The notes below the pieces were generated by a model. That model had not been told where the DNA came from. It saw nothing but the letters and a program-made list of their open reading frames with translations, and searched no databases. The translations under genes were made by a program, and so were the position numbers. Positions 6,184-6,742 of a stretch of DNA of 6,742 bases are shown here, in pieces. This stretch comes from Acidimicrobium sp. UBA3029 (GTDB lineage Bacteria; Actinomycetota; Acidimicrobiia; Acidimicrobiales; Ilumatobacteraceae): the NCBI GenBank assembly GCA_002367695.1, contig DFDK01000076.1:7633-14374 (forward strand), read 5' to 3'. Position 1 is the first letter of the stretch, and every line of letters starts with the position of its first letter.

Positions 6184-6201
6184 TAGGGTATTGGGCGGAG
6201 G
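6184..6201 (+). promoter_or_regulatory. Candidate -10 box and distant Shine-Dalgarno of the rhodanese-MoeB gene
   Basis: TAGGGT at 6184-6189 fits TANNNT, and GGAGG at 6197-6201 is a strong Shine-Dalgarno core, the only good one in the window. It is 13 nt from the ATG at 6215, longer than the usual 5-9 nt. No ATG or GTG lies in frame between them. An in-frame TTG at 6191 is too close to the box. No terminator is seen between the sirtuin stop and this site, so read-through from the sirtuin gene is also possible. Confidence 0.35.
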
Positions 6202-6214
6202 ATTCGTCACATTT

Positions 6215-6742
6215 ATGGTTGGTTTCAGAGACTTACTTGCACAAGCAAAATCACAAATAGTCGAGGTAGATACCGTTGAAGCCGCTGCGCGCCTAGCCAC
6301 AGGTACAACTTTGGCTCTTGATGTGCGCGAGCCTGACGAATTTGAGCAGGGTACATTGCCGTTGTCCATTCATATACCTCGCGGTCATCTAGAAGCTCAG
6401 ATCGAGAGCAAGATCACCGATAAGGATGCGCCGATCGTGGTGTATTGCGCAGGTGGAGTGCGAAGCGCATTCGCCGCCAAGACATTGCAGGAGCTTGGCT
6501 ACACAAACGTTGTTTCAATGGCTGGTGGTTTTGGTAAGTGGAAAGACGAAGGTCGTCAGTGGAGCACACCTGCTTCGTTGACCGCAGAGCAGCGCAATCG
6601 TTATCAGCGACATATTTTGTTGCCAGAAGTAGGTGTGGAAGGTCAAGCAAAACTGCTCGCCAGCAAAGTGTTGTTGTTGGGTGCGGGTGGGCTTGGAAGC
6701 CCAGCAGCTCTTTATCTGGCTGCTGCCGGCGTTGGCACAAAG
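6215..6742 (+). CDS. moeB: Rhodanese-MoeB/ThiF (E1-like) fusion, adenylyltransferase/sulfurtransferase (partial, 3' end missing)
   Basis: The first 176 residues are in view and the frame is still open at the window edge. Residues about 15-115 are a rhodanese domain: LALDVREPDEFEQG (33-46), then the loop CAGGVRS (78-84) with the sulfur-accepting Cys78, then MAGGFGKWKDEG (102-113). Residues from about 122 start a MoeB/ThiF-type domain: LTAEQRNRYQRHILLPEVG (122-140), then the ATP-binding GAGGLGSPAALYLAAAG (156-172). Such enzymes adenylate the C-terminal Gly of a small carrier (MoaD, ThiS or CysO) and convert it to a thiocarboxylate for molybdopterin, thiamine or cysteine synthesis. Here one protein could do both steps. 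In actinobacterial MoeZ the rhodanese is at the C-terminus, so the order is reversed. The catalytic lysine and any zinc cysteines of the E1 domain lie beyond the edge. The ATG at 6215 is the best start. Confidence 0.93.
   Translation, partial: MVGFRDLLAQAKSQIVEVDTVEAAARLATGTTLALDVREPDEFEQGTLPLSIHIPRGHLEAQIESKITDKDAPIVVYCAGGVRSAFAAKTLQELGYTNVVSMAGGFGKWKDEGRQWSTPASLTAEQRNRYQRHILLPEVGVEGQAKLLASKVLLLGAGGLGSPAALYLAAAGVGTK

Overview
The window looks like a chromosomal housekeeping segment from an actinobacterium (Actinomycetota) of only moderate GC, judged by eye and not counted. Four things point there. There is a CofC/FbiD enzyme for coenzyme F420. The left edge carries a Lys/Ala-rich protein tail like that of actinobacterial HU, next to cofC and gpsA, which is the neighbourhood I recall from mycobacteria. 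The 202-aa minus-strand protein looks like an actinobacterial family of unknown function. Several genes lack a Shine-Dalgarno but have a TANNNT box about 6-8 nt before the start codon, as in the leaderless genes common in this phylum. A low-GC lineage such as Acidimicrobiia is possible, but that is inference. I see no mobile element, tRNA, rRNA, CRISPR array or phage gene.

Layout. Positions 1-100 hold the last codons of a plus-strand gene (probably hupB) and a perfect 13-bp terminator hairpin. cofC (735 to 103, minus) converges on that terminator. A 78-nt divergent promoter region (736-813) separates cofC from a rightward four-gene run: gpsA (814-1803), an unrecognised 431-aa gene (1803-3098), selD (3098-4120) and rnhB (4117-4851). 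Its three junctions are TAATG, TAATG and GTGA overlaps, so it reads as one translationally coupled operon. A minus-strand gene of unknown function (5359 to 4751) runs tail-to-tail into rnhB and shares 101 bp with it. It is divergent from a sirtuin gene (5390-6160). After a 54-nt gap a rhodanese-MoeB/ThiF fusion begins at 6215 and runs off the right edge.

Functions. CofC makes the guanylylated precursor of F420. GpsA makes glycerol-3-phosphate for phospholipids. SelD makes selenophosphate. RNase HII removes ribonucleotides from DNA. The sirtuin is an NAD-dependent protein deacylase. The rhodanese-E1 fusion probably activates a small sulfur-carrier protein for molybdopterin, thiamine or cysteine synthesis. 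These do not form one pathway. The parts most worth a second look are the 431-aa gene coupled between gpsA and selD, the presence of selD without other selenium genes in view, the antisense overlap at the rnhB end with a hairpin across its stop codon, and the rhodanese-first domain order of the last gene.
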